DNA of 64,000 bases. Source: Kocuria sp. p3-SID1428. Its GTDB lineage: Bacteria; Actinomycetota; Actinomycetes; Actinomycetales; Micrococcaceae. The stretch is taken from the NCBI RefSeq assembly GCF_025149945.1, contig NZ_JALXVH010000001.1, forward strand, positions 62,001 to 126,000, in the 5' to 3' direction. The position numbers and the translations under genes were made by a program. The notes below the pieces were generated by a model. The model was not told where the DNA came from and ran no database searches. It saw only the letters and a list, made by a program, of their open reading frames with translations. Of this stretch, positions 28,924-37,617 are shown piece by piece (position 1 is the first letter of the stretch; each line of letters opens with the position of its first letter).

Positions 28924-30225
28924 TCAGATCTCGGGGACGACGGCGACGGCGCGCAGCTCGCGGCGCAGCGTCAGCATGGAGGTGTAGGTGCAGAACACCC
29001 GCATGGGGCGTCCGTCTGCTGCGGCGATGAACTCCGTGAGCGCACGGCCAATCTCCGGTTCCACTGCGCCCACCTGCACCTGGTCGTAGTCCAGGCGCAG
29101 CGCCATGTCCCAGGCGCGTGTGCCCGTGACCATGTCCACTCCCCCGGTGCGCAGGGACTCGAACTCGACGTCCCACAGCCAGGAGACGTCGCGGCCGTCG
29201 GCGTACTCGTCGTTGATGGAGATCATGGTCGCGTAGGACTCCGGCGCCGCCGAGGCCAGCGAGAGGCGGAAGCCCGCGGGGTTCTTCACGAGCAGCAGCT
29301 GCAGGGGGGTGCCCTCGACCATGATGGTCTCCCCGCGCCCGAAGGCCGGGGTCACCCGCGACAGCTCGCCCAGCAGCGACGGCAGAGCAGCCGACGGGCC
29401 GCTGCGATCCTGCGACACGGTCAGCGCCAGCGCCAGGGCGGCCGCGGCGTTGTAGACGTTGTAGACGCCGTAGAGATGGACCTCCGCCTGCGCCGGCTCC
29501 CCGCGCACGGAGAAGGTGACGTCGGTGGCCTCGAAGTCGTCCAGCTGGACGATCGCCTCCGGCTTGGCCTGCTGCGACGGCACCGGAGCCTCAGGGCCGT
29601 CGGCGCCGCGCATGTCGTCGTCCGACGGGAACATGGGCCGCAGCTTCTCCGACAGCCCGTACCAGTGCACCGCGGCCCCGGGGCGGACGTCATCGGCCAG
29701 AGAGGCGATGCGCGGGTCCTCGCGGTTGAGGACCACGGCCTCGGTGGTGGCCGCCGCGATCTGGGAGAGCATGCGGCGGGTGGTGTCGATCTCGCCGAAG
29801 CGGTCGAGCTGATCTCGCATGACGTTGAGCAGCAGTGCGAACCGGGGCTGGACGAGCTTCACGAAGTGGACCGCGTGGGCCTCGTCGAGCTCCAGCACGG
29901 CGATGTCCGCGTCCAGCCTGCCGGTCAGGGAGATCTCCTCCAGCAGGGAGGCCGCCACCCCGCGCACGAAGTTCGAGCCGGTGCGGTTGGTGAACACGCG
30001 CAGGCCCTGGGACTCGAGCAGCTGAACGGCCATCTTGGTGGTGGTCGTCTTGCCGTTGGTCCCGGAGATCACCACGACGCCCTGGGGCAGCCGGGCCAGC
30101 TGCTCGGCCACGAAGTCCGGGTGCAGCTTCTCCATCATCAGCCCGGGGAACGCCGAGCCCCCGCCGCGCAGCTTGGTGGCGGCGCGCACGCCCTGGCCGA
30201 GGAGCCTCACAAGTGGTCTGGACAT
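28924..30225 (-). CDS. murT: lipid II isoglutaminyl synthase, ligase subunit MurT
   Basis: About 433-aa Mur-ligase family protein that activates the D-Glu carboxylate with ATP and amidates it using GatD-derived ammonia. The P-loop GTNGKTTT is at 55-62; the central domain has VLELDEAHAVHFV and LLLNVMRDQLDRFGEID; the C-terminal DUF1727 domain contains DVSWLWDVEFE with the proposed catalytic Asp. Known MurT proteins carry a four-cysteine zinc ribbon inserted in the central domain. Here that region (about 195-245) has no Cys, and the whole protein has only one, near the C-terminus. Start 30225 is preferred to 30234 because AGGA then has workable spacing. Confidence 0.94.
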   Translation of the reverse strand: MSRPLVRLLGQGVRAATKLRGGGSAFPGLMMEKLHPDFVAEQLARLPQGVVVISGTNGKTTTTKMAVQLLESQGLRVFTNRTGSNFVRGVAASLLEEISLTGRLDADIAVLELDEAHAVHFVKLVQPRFALLLNVMRDQLDRFGEIDTTRRMLSQIAAATTEAVVLNREDPRIASLADDVRPGAAVHWYGLSEKLRPMFPSDDDMRGADGPEAPVPSQQAKPEAIVQLDDFEATDVTFSVRGEPAQAEVHLYGVYNVYNAAAALALALTVSQDRSGPSAALPSLLGELSRVTPAFGRGETIMVEGTPLQLLLVKNPAGFRLSLASAAPESYATMISINDEYADGRDVSWLWDVEFESLRTGGVDMVTGTRAWDMALRLDYDQVQVGAVEPEIGRALTEFIAAADGRPMRVFCTYTSMLTLRRELRAVAVVPEI

Positions 30226-30291
30226 GGCGGCCATCCTAGTTCGTCGCCCCGACTCCTCAGCGACGGCAGGGCCGGAGACCAGACGCCCGGT

Positions 30292-31716
30292 TCAGCGCTC
30301 CCGAGCGATGACCTTGCCGGGATTGAGGATCCCCTGCGGATCGAAGACCTCGCGGATCCGCTGCTGGAGCTCGAGCTGATCCTCCCCGAGCTCCTCGCCC
30401 AGCCAGCGGCGCTTGAGCAGCCCGATGCCGTGCTCGCCTGACAGCGTCCCGCCCAGCTCCAGGGCGATCCGGAAGACCTCGCCGGCGGCCTCCCAGATGC
30501 GCTCTGGGACCTCTGGCTCCCCGACCAGGAAGACGGGATGCAGGTTGCCGTCGCCGGCGTGGGTGGTCGTGGGGATGAGGATCCCGTGGCGCAGCTCGAT
30601 CTCGCGGATCCGCTCGAAGGCCTCGGCCAGCCGGTCGCGCGGCACGGCGATGTCCTCCACCAGGATCGAGCCGCGTCCGTCGAAGCCGCCGTCCCGGGCC
30701 ATCTGCTCGGCACGTGCCTCCAGCGCAGGGAACGCGCTGCGCCGCAGGTCCACGAGCTCCTCGGCCTCCGTCTCGTCCTCGGCCGCGCGGACCTCTCCCC
30801 CGGCGCGTTCGAGGATCGCCGCGGTCCGCCCCGCGGCCTCGGCCGCCTCGGCCCCGTCGGTCTGGACCAGCAGGAACGATGACCCCGCCGAGCCGATGCG
30901 CCGACCGCGCAGCTGCTCGACGCACTGCACCGTGGGCCCGTCCATCAGCTCGAGCAGCGCGGGGGTGAGGCCTTCGGCCGTCACGGCGGAGGCGGCCGCC
31001 GAGGCAGCGACGACGCCCGGGAAGCTGGCGGCGACCACCGGCCGCGGCCCCGTCACGACGGGACGCAGCGCCAGGGTGCACTCCACGATCACACCCAGCG
31101 TGCCCTCCGAGCCGATCATCAGTGCGCAGAGGTCGTAGCCGGTCACGCCCTTGACGGTGCGGTGGCCCACCGAGATCAGGCGGCCGTCGGCGAGCACGAC
31201 CTTCAGCGCGAGCACCGCTTCGCGGGTGACGCCGTACTTCGCGCACAGCAGCCCGCCGGCGTTCATGGCGATGTTGCCGCCCACCGTGGAGATGTCCTTG
31301 CTGGCCGGATCCGGCGCCCACCACAGCCCGTGCTCGGCCAGCTGGGCGTTCAGCGCGCCGTTGAGGATCCCGGGCCCGACGACGGCCAGCCCGTTGGGCA
31401 CCGAGATCTTGTGGATCCGGTCCATGTCCTGCGTGGAGAGCACGAGCTCGCCGGGGCCGGCGCACGCCCCGCCGGCCAGGCCGGTGCCCGCGCCGCGGGT
31501 GACGACCGGGATGTCGTGCTCGAAAGCGGTGCGGCACACGAGCTGGATGTCCTCGATGCTGCCGGCGCGGATCAGCGCCAGCGGGGCGCCCGGGCTGCGG
31601 TGCCCCGAGCGGTCCTCCCGCAGCGGCTCGAGCTCAGCGGGGTCGGTGCTCAGCCGCGCCCCCAGCTGCGCCTTGAGGTGCTTGAGCGCAGTCGTCGTCG
31701 GGTGGTTCGTGGGCAT
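30292..31716 (-). CDS. FAD-linked oxidase, GlcD/D-lactate dehydrogenase type
   Basis: 474-aa flavoprotein. The FAD-binding PCMH domain (about 40-220) shows TRGAGTGLAGGACA, ASKDISTVGGNIAMNAGG and TVKGVTGYDL. The C-terminal FAD-oxidase domain contains TTTHAGDGNLHPVF and GEHGIGLLKRRWL. Family members oxidise 2-hydroxy acids such as glycolate, D-lactate or D-2-hydroxyglutarate. No GlcE or GlcF subunit lies nearby, so a single-subunit glycolate or D-lactate dehydrogenase is the more likely reading. Downstream of nothing on its strand within 184 bases; murT follows 66 bases later. Confidence 0.88.
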   Translation of the reverse strand: MPTNHPTTTALKHLKAQLGARLSTDPAELEPLREDRSGHRSPGAPLALIRAGSIEDIQLVCRTAFEHDIPVVTRGAGTGLAGGACAGPGELVLSTQDMDRIHKISVPNGLAVVGPGILNGALNAQLAEHGLWWAPDPASKDISTVGGNIAMNAGGLLCAKYGVTREAVLALKVVLADGRLISVGHRTVKGVTGYDLCALMIGSEGTLGVIVECTLALRPVVTGPRPVVAASFPGVVAASAAASAVTAEGLTPALLELMDGPTVQCVEQLRGRRIGSAGSSFLLVQTDGAEAAEAAGRTAAILERAGGEVRAAEDETEAEELVDLRRSAFPALEARAEQMARDGGFDGRGSILVEDIAVPRDRLAEAFERIREIELRHGILIPTTTHAGDGNLHPVFLVGEPEVPERIWEAAGEVFRIALELGGTLSGEHGIGLLKRRWLGEELGEDQLELQQRIREVFDPQGILNPGKVIARER

Positions 31717-31899
31717 CAGGCAACTCCTCGGTCAGGTGCCGCAGCAAGCAGCACGAGGGGTCCTGCTGGGATGCGGTGTGACTCGAGCCTAGGTCCACCC
31801 GGTCGACGCATGGGCGAGACGTGGTTGCGGCAGCCGGTCATGCCAATGGTGGAGGCTCAGACGACTCAGAGGCCACGGCACCCGGCGAGGCCTAGGCTG

Positions 31900-32469
31900 A
31901 TGTGCGTGCTCACCGCAGATGACCCCCTCACCTGGATGCCCCAGAGGATCACCGTGGCCGGCGGCAGCGGGACCGGAAAGACCACGCTCTGCAACCGGAT
32001 CGCAGAGCTGATGGGGTACCCGCGGGTGGAGATCGACAGCCTGCACCACGGTCCCGAGTGGACACGCCGCGAGTCGTTCGTCGCCGACGTCGAACGGTTC
32101 ATCTCAGGACCCCAGTGGGTCATCGAGCTGCAATACCAGGAGGTACAGCCCCTGATCCTGGAGCGCGCAGACACCCTGTTCTGGCTGGACTACCCCACCT
32201 CGGTGCAGATGGCTCGGCTGGTGCGGCGCACCCTGAGCAGACGCCTGCTGCGGCAGGAACTGTGGAACGGGAATGAGGAGCCCCCTCTGCGTACGTTCTT
32301 CACCGATGAGGACCACATCATTCGGTGGGGCTGGCGAACCAGGAACAAGCTCAAGCGGGTCATTCCCACGTTGGACGACCGCTGCCCCTCTTTCACCACC
32401 GTGCGTCTGAGCCATCCCCGGGAAGCCAGACGGTGCCTCAGGGCCCTCGACGAGGGCACCAGACGATGA
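31900..32469 (+). CDS. small P-loop kinase/ATPase (FlaR-like, adenylate-kinase-related)
   Basis: About 189 aa. The Walker A GGSGTGKTT is at 21-29, followed by EIDSLHHGPEWTRRESF and WVIELQYQEVQPLILERADTLFWLDYP, the usual layout of proteins named DNA topology modulation protein or FlaR, related to adenylate and shikimate kinases. The C-terminal helix has RLVRRTLSRRLLRQELWNGNEE. Substrate is unknown. ATG 31900 and an internal ATG at 31936 are both possible starts; neither has a strong ribosome site. It is divergent from the GlcD-like gene. Confidence 0.75.
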   Translation: MCVLTADDPLTWMPQRITVAGGSGTGKTTLCNRIAELMGYPRVEIDSLHHGPEWTRRESFVADVERFISGPQWVIELQYQEVQPLILERADTLFWLDYPTSVQMARLVRRTLSRRLLRQELWNGNEEPPLRTFFTDEDHIIRWGWRTRNKLKRVIPTLDDRCPSFTTVRLSHPREARRCLRALDEGTRR

Positions 32470-32615
32470 AGGAGCTGACGGCGAGGCTCGGATACTGCAT
32501 CGACGACCGGTGCATGCATCAAGCAGCGAGTTCGCCTTCGGCTGGACCTGGACAGAGGATGCGCCCGTGAGGTTTACTGAACGCAGCTCCCCTCCTGCGG
32601 GTGGGTGAGAAGTAG

Positions 32616-32649
32616 AGGCCAGGATCCCCGCTCTGACGGGACCTGGCCT
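32616..32649. terminator. shared terminator between convergent genes
   Basis: An 8-bp perfect stem (AGGCCAGG 32616-32623 with CCTGGCCT 32642-32649), extended inward after a one-base bulge by TCCC/GGGA. It lies between the kinase stop and the DUF3800-like stop. Confidence 0.6.
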
Positions 32650-32665
32650 TCGCGCTGTCCATTGT

Positions 32666-33256
32666 CTACTGCAACACGATGCGCATGATCTGGACGGCTC
32701 CCTGAAAATGGTCGAGCCATCTCCTGTCGCCCGTCTCGGCATCACCGACCGCCCCCAAGACCTGATCGGGGACCCACAGCATCGGTTCGATCGAGGGCAA
32801 CTCGATCTCCACCCTGATGCCCGCAGGGATCGCTCTCTGGCCTCGTAGGCGCAGGATCAGGTCCATGTCGCGCTTGTTGAGCGACGGAGTCCTTGCCTCC
32901 AGGTGCACGAGACTGACATTTCGCTGGCCCAGCTCCCAGAGCAGACGCTTGAGGCACTCCGCTCTCGCTCGTTCCTGCTTGCGGAGATTCAGCGGAGTCG
33001 CCATGACCACGAGATGCTCGCCTTCGGCAGAGGCCACCACTGCCGTGACTTCAGTCTTCTTCCGTGGGCTCAGCTCATGCCAGTGAAGCTTCGGAGCCCC
33101 TTTCGGGAGGACGGTCCGCAGCTGGTGTCTCGTCCCGGGGCAGCGAGCCGGCTCGGAGACGACTGCACCGAGCAGATACATGGGATCAGGCACAGCGTGC
33201 TGTCGCATGCTCTCGTCCACCCAGGCATGAAGCTCGGGATGGTCCGAATTCTGCAT
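32666..33256 (-). CDS. DUF3800-like hypothetical protein
   Basis: 196 aa. HAWVDESM near residue 10 is the conserved opening of DUF3800-type proteins (an acidic DES in an RNase H-like fold), followed by MYLLGAVV and KLHWHELSPRKK, then RRWLDHFQGAV near the end. Similar short proteins are scattered through actinobacteria, often beside mobile or defence genes; a nuclease role is suspected for the fold but not shown for this family. Start at 33256 has AGGAG 7 bases upstream. Codon use is less GC-biased than its neighbours, and it sits in an interrupted stretch of otherwise conserved synteny, so recent acquisition is plausible. Confidence 0.55.
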   Translation of the reverse strand: MQNSDHPELHAWVDESMRQHAVPDPMYLLGAVVSEPARCPGTRHQLRTVLPKGAPKLHWHELSPRKKTEVTAVVASAEGEHLVVMATPLNLRKQERARAECLKRLLWELGQRNVSLVHLEARTPSLNKRDMDLILRLRGQRAIPAGIRVEIELPSIEPMLWVPDQVLGAVGDAETGDRRWLDHFQGAVQIMRIVLQ

Positions 33257-33388
33257 TCGGGTCTCCTCTCAGACCCCATGACGCTGTCGCCAAAAGGCCC
33301 AGCTCGAGGGTGGCTCCAGCAGACACGAGAGGTCAGACGACACAAGCGGACCGGATTGCAGGCCACCGCAGAGCCCTGATCTTGTGGC

Positions 33389-34600
33389 TCAGCTGCTCCC
33401 GGCTGTGCTGCCAGCCGAGACCGAGGCCGCACGGCGCCGGAGCATCAGGAACGCGGCCAGCGCGATGGATGCGCACACGGCCATCGTGCACGCCATCGGG
33501 CGAGCGTCGGTCTCGCCGGCCATGCCCACGATCGGGGAGACGAGCGCGCCCATGCCGAACTGCAGCGCCCCCATCAGCGCCGAGCCGGTCCCGGAGGTCT
33601 CGGGCGCGGCCTGCATGGTCACCGCCGAGGCGTTGCCCAGGATGAAGCCCATGGCGGTCGTGGCGCAGAAGAGCAGCGCCAGGGTCGGCACCGTGGGCAG
33701 CCCGATCAGCACGACGACGACCAGCGCCAGCGCCACCGCCGTGAGCGCGAACAGAGCGGTGCCCAGGGTGCGCTGGACGTGCACGCGTCCGGCCAACCGG
33801 ATCGAGATCAGGCTGCCGGAGGTCATACCCAGGGCGTTGAGCCCGAACAGCAGCGAGTACGCCAGCGTGGGCAGGCCCAGGATGGACTGGATGACGAACG
33901 GCGAGGCCGAGACGTAAGCGAACAGCGTGGCGAAGGACATAGCCGAGACGACCACGCCGCCCGCGTAGACCGGCGTGCGCAGCACCGCGTCGATGTTGGA
34001 TGCCATGCGCCGCAGGCCGCCCTCCTGGCGCCGCGCGTCGGGCAGGGACTCCGGGACGACGGTCAGGATGCCGACGACCATCACGGCCACGATCGCGGTG
34101 ATCACCCAGAAGATGCCTCGCCAGTCGGCGACCTGCAGAATGGCGCCGCCCATCATGGGCGCGATCACCGGCATCACGCCGCCGATGATCATCATGATGT
34201 TCATCAGCCGCACGGTCATGGCTCCACGGGTGAGGTCGGTGATGATCGCCCGGGCTATCACCACTCCGGCCGCACCGCTGAAGCCCTGCACGAATCGTGC
34301 CGCGATCAGCACCTCGATGCTCGGTGCCAGCGCGCACACGATCCCGGCCAGCAGGCACACGACCGTGCCGATCAGCAGCGGGCCGCGCCGCCCGAGAGCG
34401 TCGGACATCGGCCCGATGATCAGCTGGCCCAGGCCGAGCCCGATCATGAAGGTGGTCAGCGTGAGCTGGACCGCCGAGCCCGTGGTGGTCAGCTCCCGGG
34501 TCATCTCCGGGAACGACGGCAGGTAGACGTCGGTGGCCAGCGGCGAGACCGCCGACAGCAGCGCCAGCACCACGATCAGCACGGCGGCGGGTCGCTGCAT
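33389..34600 (-). CDS. Bcr/CflA-type MFS multidrug efflux transporter
   Basis: About 403 aa with twelve hydrophobic segments. The Bcr/CflA hallmark PLATDVYLPSFPEM is in the first helix, and GPMSDALGRRGPLLIG is the MFS loop 2-3 motif. Family members export drugs such as bicyclomycin or chloramphenicol and some amino-acid derivatives. ATG 34600 or an upstream TTG (34612) may start it; no ribosome site is well placed for either, though the HIT gene end carries GAGGAGG. It lies 23 bases after the HIT gene on the same strand. Confidence 0.88.
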   Translation of the reverse strand: MQRPAAVLIVVLALLSAVSPLATDVYLPSFPEMTRELTTTGSAVQLTLTTFMIGLGLGQLIIGPMSDALGRRGPLLIGTVVCLLAGIVCALAPSIEVLIAARFVQGFSGAAGVVIARAIITDLTRGAMTVRLMNIMMIIGGVMPVIAPMMGGAILQVADWRGIFWVITAIVAVMVVGILTVVPESLPDARRQEGGLRRMASNIDAVLRTPVYAGGVVVSAMSFATLFAYVSASPFVIQSILGLPTLAYSLLFGLNALGMTSGSLISIRLAGRVHVQRTLGTALFALTAVALALVVVVLIGLPTVPTLALLFCATTAMGFILGNASAVTMQAAPETSGTGSALMGALQFGMGALVSPIVGMAGETDARPMACTMAVCASIALAAFLMLRRRAASVSAGSTAGSS

Positions 34601-34623
34601 CGCCGCGCGCAAAGCGGGGGTGA

Positions 34624-35280
34624 TCAGCCCTCCTCGGAGTGCTCGGCCGGATCCTCAGCTCCCGCGCCCGAGGCCTCCGGTGCCGGCTCCGACCCGGACC
34701 CCGGCCCCGGCCAGTGCTCCCGGATGTCGGTCCAGGTCCCGCCCAGGGTGTCCATGATCGCCTTGGTGTGGGCGGTCACCGGCAAAAAGTTGGAGTCGCC
34801 GATCCACCGCGGCACCACGTGCATGTGCAGGTGATCCGACAGGGACCCGCCAGCGGCCTGGCCCAGGTTCAGCCCCGTGTTGAAGGCGTTCGGGTGGGAG
34901 GCCTCGCCCACTGCCACGACGGCGTCGCGGGTCAGGCGCATGAGCTCGGTGAGCTCATCGTCCGACAGATCAGTCAGCTCGGCCACGTGACGGTACGGGC
35001 ACACCAGCAGGTGGCCCGGGTTGTAGGGGAACAGGTTGAGGATCACGAAGCAGTGCTCGCCGCGGAAGACGATCAGGGATTCGTCGTCCCGGCGCTCGGG
35101 TCCCGTGCAGAACGGGCAGCCCGGCTCCGTCTCGACCGAGGTGTCTTCGCTGCGCACGTAGGCCAGCCGGTGCGGGGTCCACAGGCGCTGGAACGAATCC
35201 GGCACCCCGGGGATCTCGAAGTCGTCCTGGCGCACCCAGTGGTGCTGGCCGACGCGCGCGTCCTGCTCCCCCGTGCTCAT
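34624..35280 (-). CDS. HIT-domain Ap4A phosphorylase-like protein
   Basis: 218 aa. CPFC near residue 58 and the histidine triad [10 protein letters not shown] near 157 identify an HIT nucleotide hydrolase/transferase. Context matches the mycobacterial Ap4A phosphorylase Rv2613c, which sits next to thrS. That enzyme cleaves diadenosine tetraphosphate, a by-product of synthetases, giving a rationale for the linkage. Start ATG overlaps the thrS stop (ATGA). The C-terminal ~35 residues are acidic and disordered. Confidence 0.87.
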   Translation of the reverse strand: MSTGEQDARVGQHHWVRQDDFEIPGVPDSFQRLWTPHRLAYVRSEDTSVETEPGCPFCTGPERRDDESLIVFRGEHCFVILNLFPYNPGHLLVCPYRHVAELTDLSDDELTELMRLTRDAVVAVGEASHPNAFNTGLNLGQAAGGSLSDHLHMHVVPRWIGDSNFLPVTAHTKAIMDTLGGTWTDIREHWPGPGSGSEPAPEASGAGAEDPAEHSEEG

Positions 35281-37436
35281 GACTGCGTGCCCTGCGACCT
35301 CGTCGCATCGGCGTCCACACCCGGGGCCTGCCCGACCGTCTCATCGCCTGCGGCCGCCGAGGGGACGGGATCGTCGTTGACGCGATTCGACACGTGCGCG
35401 GCGATCCGCGCGACGGCCTCCTCGACCGGCACCCCGTTCTCCTGGGAGCCGTCGCGGAAGCGGAAGGAGACGGCACCGGCATCGGCGTCGTCGCCGCCGG
35501 CGATCAGCACGAACGGCACCTTGTCCTTGGACGCGGTGCGGATCTTCTTGGGGAATCGGTCCGAGGAGGAGTCGAGCTCGGCGCGCACACCGGCGGTGCG
35601 CAGCTTCGCCACGACCTCGCCCAGGTAGTCGTCGAAGGCCTCAGCCACCGGGATGGCGCGGACCTGCTCGGGCGCCAGCCACGCCGGGAATGCGCCGGCG
35701 TAGTGCTCGGTGAGCACACCGAAGAAGCGCTCGATCGAGCCGAACAGTGCCCGGTGGATCATGACGGGGCGCTGGCGGGAGCCGTCGGCGGCCGCGTACT
35801 CGAGGTCGAAGCGCTCCGGCATGAAGAAGTCCAGCTGGATCGTGGACATCTGCCAGGTGCGCCCGATTGCGTCGCGGGCCTGGACCGAGATCTTGGGGCC
35901 GTAGAAGGCGGCGCCCTCCGGGTCCGGCACGAGCTCCAGACCCGATGCGGTGGCGACCTCCTCGAGGGTCGAGGTGGCCTCCTCCCAGGTGGAGTCGTCG
36001 CCGATGGACTTCTGCGGATCGCGCGTGGACAGCTCCAGGTAGAAGTCGTCCAGCCCGTAGGCCCGCAGCAGGTCCAGCACGAAGTCCAGCGTGGTGGCGA
36101 TCTCCTGGCGCATCTGCTCGCGCGTGCAGTAGATGTGGGCGTCGTCCTGCGTGAAGCCGCGGGCGCGGGTCAGGCCGTGGATCACCCCGGACTTCTCATT
36201 GCGGTACACCGTGCCGAACTCGAACAGCCGCAGCGGGAGGTCGCGGTAGGACCGGCCCCGCTGGCGGAAGATCAGGTTGTGCATGGGGCAGTTCATGGGC
36301 TTGAGGTAGTAGTCCTGGCCCTGCTTGGTGATGTTGCCCGCGGCGTCGCGCTCCTCGTCCATCTGCATGGGCGGGAACATGCCGTCCTTGTAGAAGCCCA
36401 GGTGCCCGGAGATCTCGAACAGCGAGGACTTGGTGATGTGCGGCGTGCTCACGAAGGAGTAGCCGTTCTTGACGTGCTGCTCGCGCGAGAGGTTCTCCAT
36501 CTCCATGCGGATCAGACCGCCCTTGGGGTGGAACACCGCCAGTCCGGAGCCGATCTCGTCGGGGAAGGAGAACAGGTCCAGCTCGGAGCCCAGCTTGCGG
36601 TGATCGCGCCGCTCGGCCTCGGCGAGCCGGTCCTTGTACTCCTTGAGCTCGTCCTTGGTGGGCCAGGCCGTGCCGTAGATGCGCTGCAGCTGCTTGTTCT
36701 TCTCCGAGCCGCGCCAGTAAGCGGCCGCCGAGCGCATGAGCGCGAAGCCGTTGCCGATCAGCTTGGTGTCCGGCAGGTGCGGGCCGCGGCACAGGTCCTT
36801 CCAGACCGTCTCCCCGGACTTGCGATCGACGTTGTCGTAGATCGTCAGCTCGCCGGCGGAGACCTCCTGCGAGGCGCCCTCCGTGGCCGCGACCTCCGCG
36901 CCGGAGCCGGGACCCTGGGCCAGACCGATCAGCTCGAGCTTGTAGGGCTCATCGGCCATCTCGGCGACGGCCTCATCGTGGGTGACGCTGCGGCGGCGGA
37001 AGCTCTGCGTGGAGTTCACGATCTTGAGCATGCGCTTCTCCAGCGCCTTGAGGTCCTCCGGGGTGAAGGCCTCGTCGACGTCGAAGTCGAAGTAGAACCC
37101 GTCCGTAATGTACGGGCCGATGCCGAGCTTGGCCTCCTGCTTGAGCTGCTGGACCGCCTGGGCCATGACGTGGGCGGTGGAATGGCGCAGGACCTCCAGG
37201 CCCTCAGGATCCGAGATCAGCACGCGCTCGATGGACTGGCCCTCGGCCAGGGGCGTGGCCAGATCCCGCAAGGTGCCGTCGATCCGGGCCACGACGACCT
37301 CGCGCTGGCCCTGGTACAGGTCGGCTGCGGTACTGCCCGTGGGGACCTGCTGCCGCTGGCCGTCGACGATGACGCTCAGGGTCTGATCATCGGCGCCGTT
37401 GTGCGCGGAGGGGTTCTGGGACACGGACTCGCTCAT
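35277..37436 (-). CDS. thrS: threonyl-tRNA synthetase
   Basis: 719-aa class II synthetase. Order: TGS domain (about 18-80), editing domain with HSTAHVMAQ (HxxxH) near 108 and the paired late motif CRGPHL near 237, catalytic core from about 300 ([38 protein letters not shown]), and the anticodon-binding domain from about 600. The zinc ligands Cys (NCPMH) and His residues are visible. C-terminal ~35 residues are acidic. No T-box is seen upstream; a simple hairpin is in the leader. Coupled to the HIT gene through ATGA. Confidence 0.97.
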   Translation of the reverse strand: MSESVSQNPSAHNGADDQTLSVIVDGQRQQVPTGSTAADLYQGQREVVVARIDGTLRDLATPLAEGQSIERVLISDPEGLEVLRHSTAHVMAQAVQQLKQEAKLGIGPYITDGFYFDFDVDEAFTPEDLKALEKRMLKIVNSTQSFRRRSVTHDEAVAEMADEPYKLELIGLAQGPGSGAEVAATEGASQEVSAGELTIYDNVDRKSGETVWKDLCRGPHLPDTKLIGNGFALMRSAAAYWRGSEKNKQLQRIYGTAWPTKDELKEYKDRLAEAERRDHRKLGSELDLFSFPDEIGSGLAVFHPKGGLIRMEMENLSREQHVKNGYSFVSTPHITKSSLFEISGHLGFYKDGMFPPMQMDEERDAAGNITKQGQDYYLKPMNCPMHNLIFRQRGRSYRDLPLRLFEFGTVYRNEKSGVIHGLTRARGFTQDDAHIYCTREQMRQEIATTLDFVLDLLRAYGLDDFYLELSTRDPQKSIGDDSTWEEATSTLEEVATASGLELVPDPEGAAFYGPKISVQARDAIGRTWQMSTIQLDFFMPERFDLEYAAADGSRQRPVMIHRALFGSIERFFGVLTEHYAGAFPAWLAPEQVRAIPVAEAFDDYLGEVVAKLRTAGVRAELDSSSDRFPKKIRTASKDKVPFVLIAGGDDADAGAVSFRFRDGSQENGVPVEEAVARIAAHVSNRVNDDPVPSAAAGDETVGQAPGVDADATRSQGTQS

Positions 37437-37464
37437 GAGCTGCTGCAGCCTTTCGGTTCGGGGG

Positions 37465-37487
37465 ACGCGGCCGTACAGGGGCCGCGT
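37465..37487 (-). promoter_or_regulatory. hairpin in thrS upstream region
   Basis: An 8-bp perfect stem (ACGCGGCC 37465-37472 with GGCCGCGT 37480-37487) with a 7-base loop lies 29 bases before the thrS start. It could affect translation or attenuation, or be the end of an upstream signal; no other support. Confidence 0.3.
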
Positions 37488-37617
37488 GACCTGGCCATGC
37501 TACCGGCGCGGTGCGACGCCGCAGTGCCGAGGCAGCCGGGGTGCCCTGCGGCGGACGCGGCTAATGTGGCCAGTGCCCCGCACCCAGATCCGCAGCCGAT
37601 CGGAGACCCGTTCCGTC

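Noticed and set aside
37437-37617. T-box riboswitch upstream of thrS
   Set aside because: No specifier-like loop or the conserved T-box sequence is seen; only a single small hairpin is present. Upstream of hisS and aspS also none was found.
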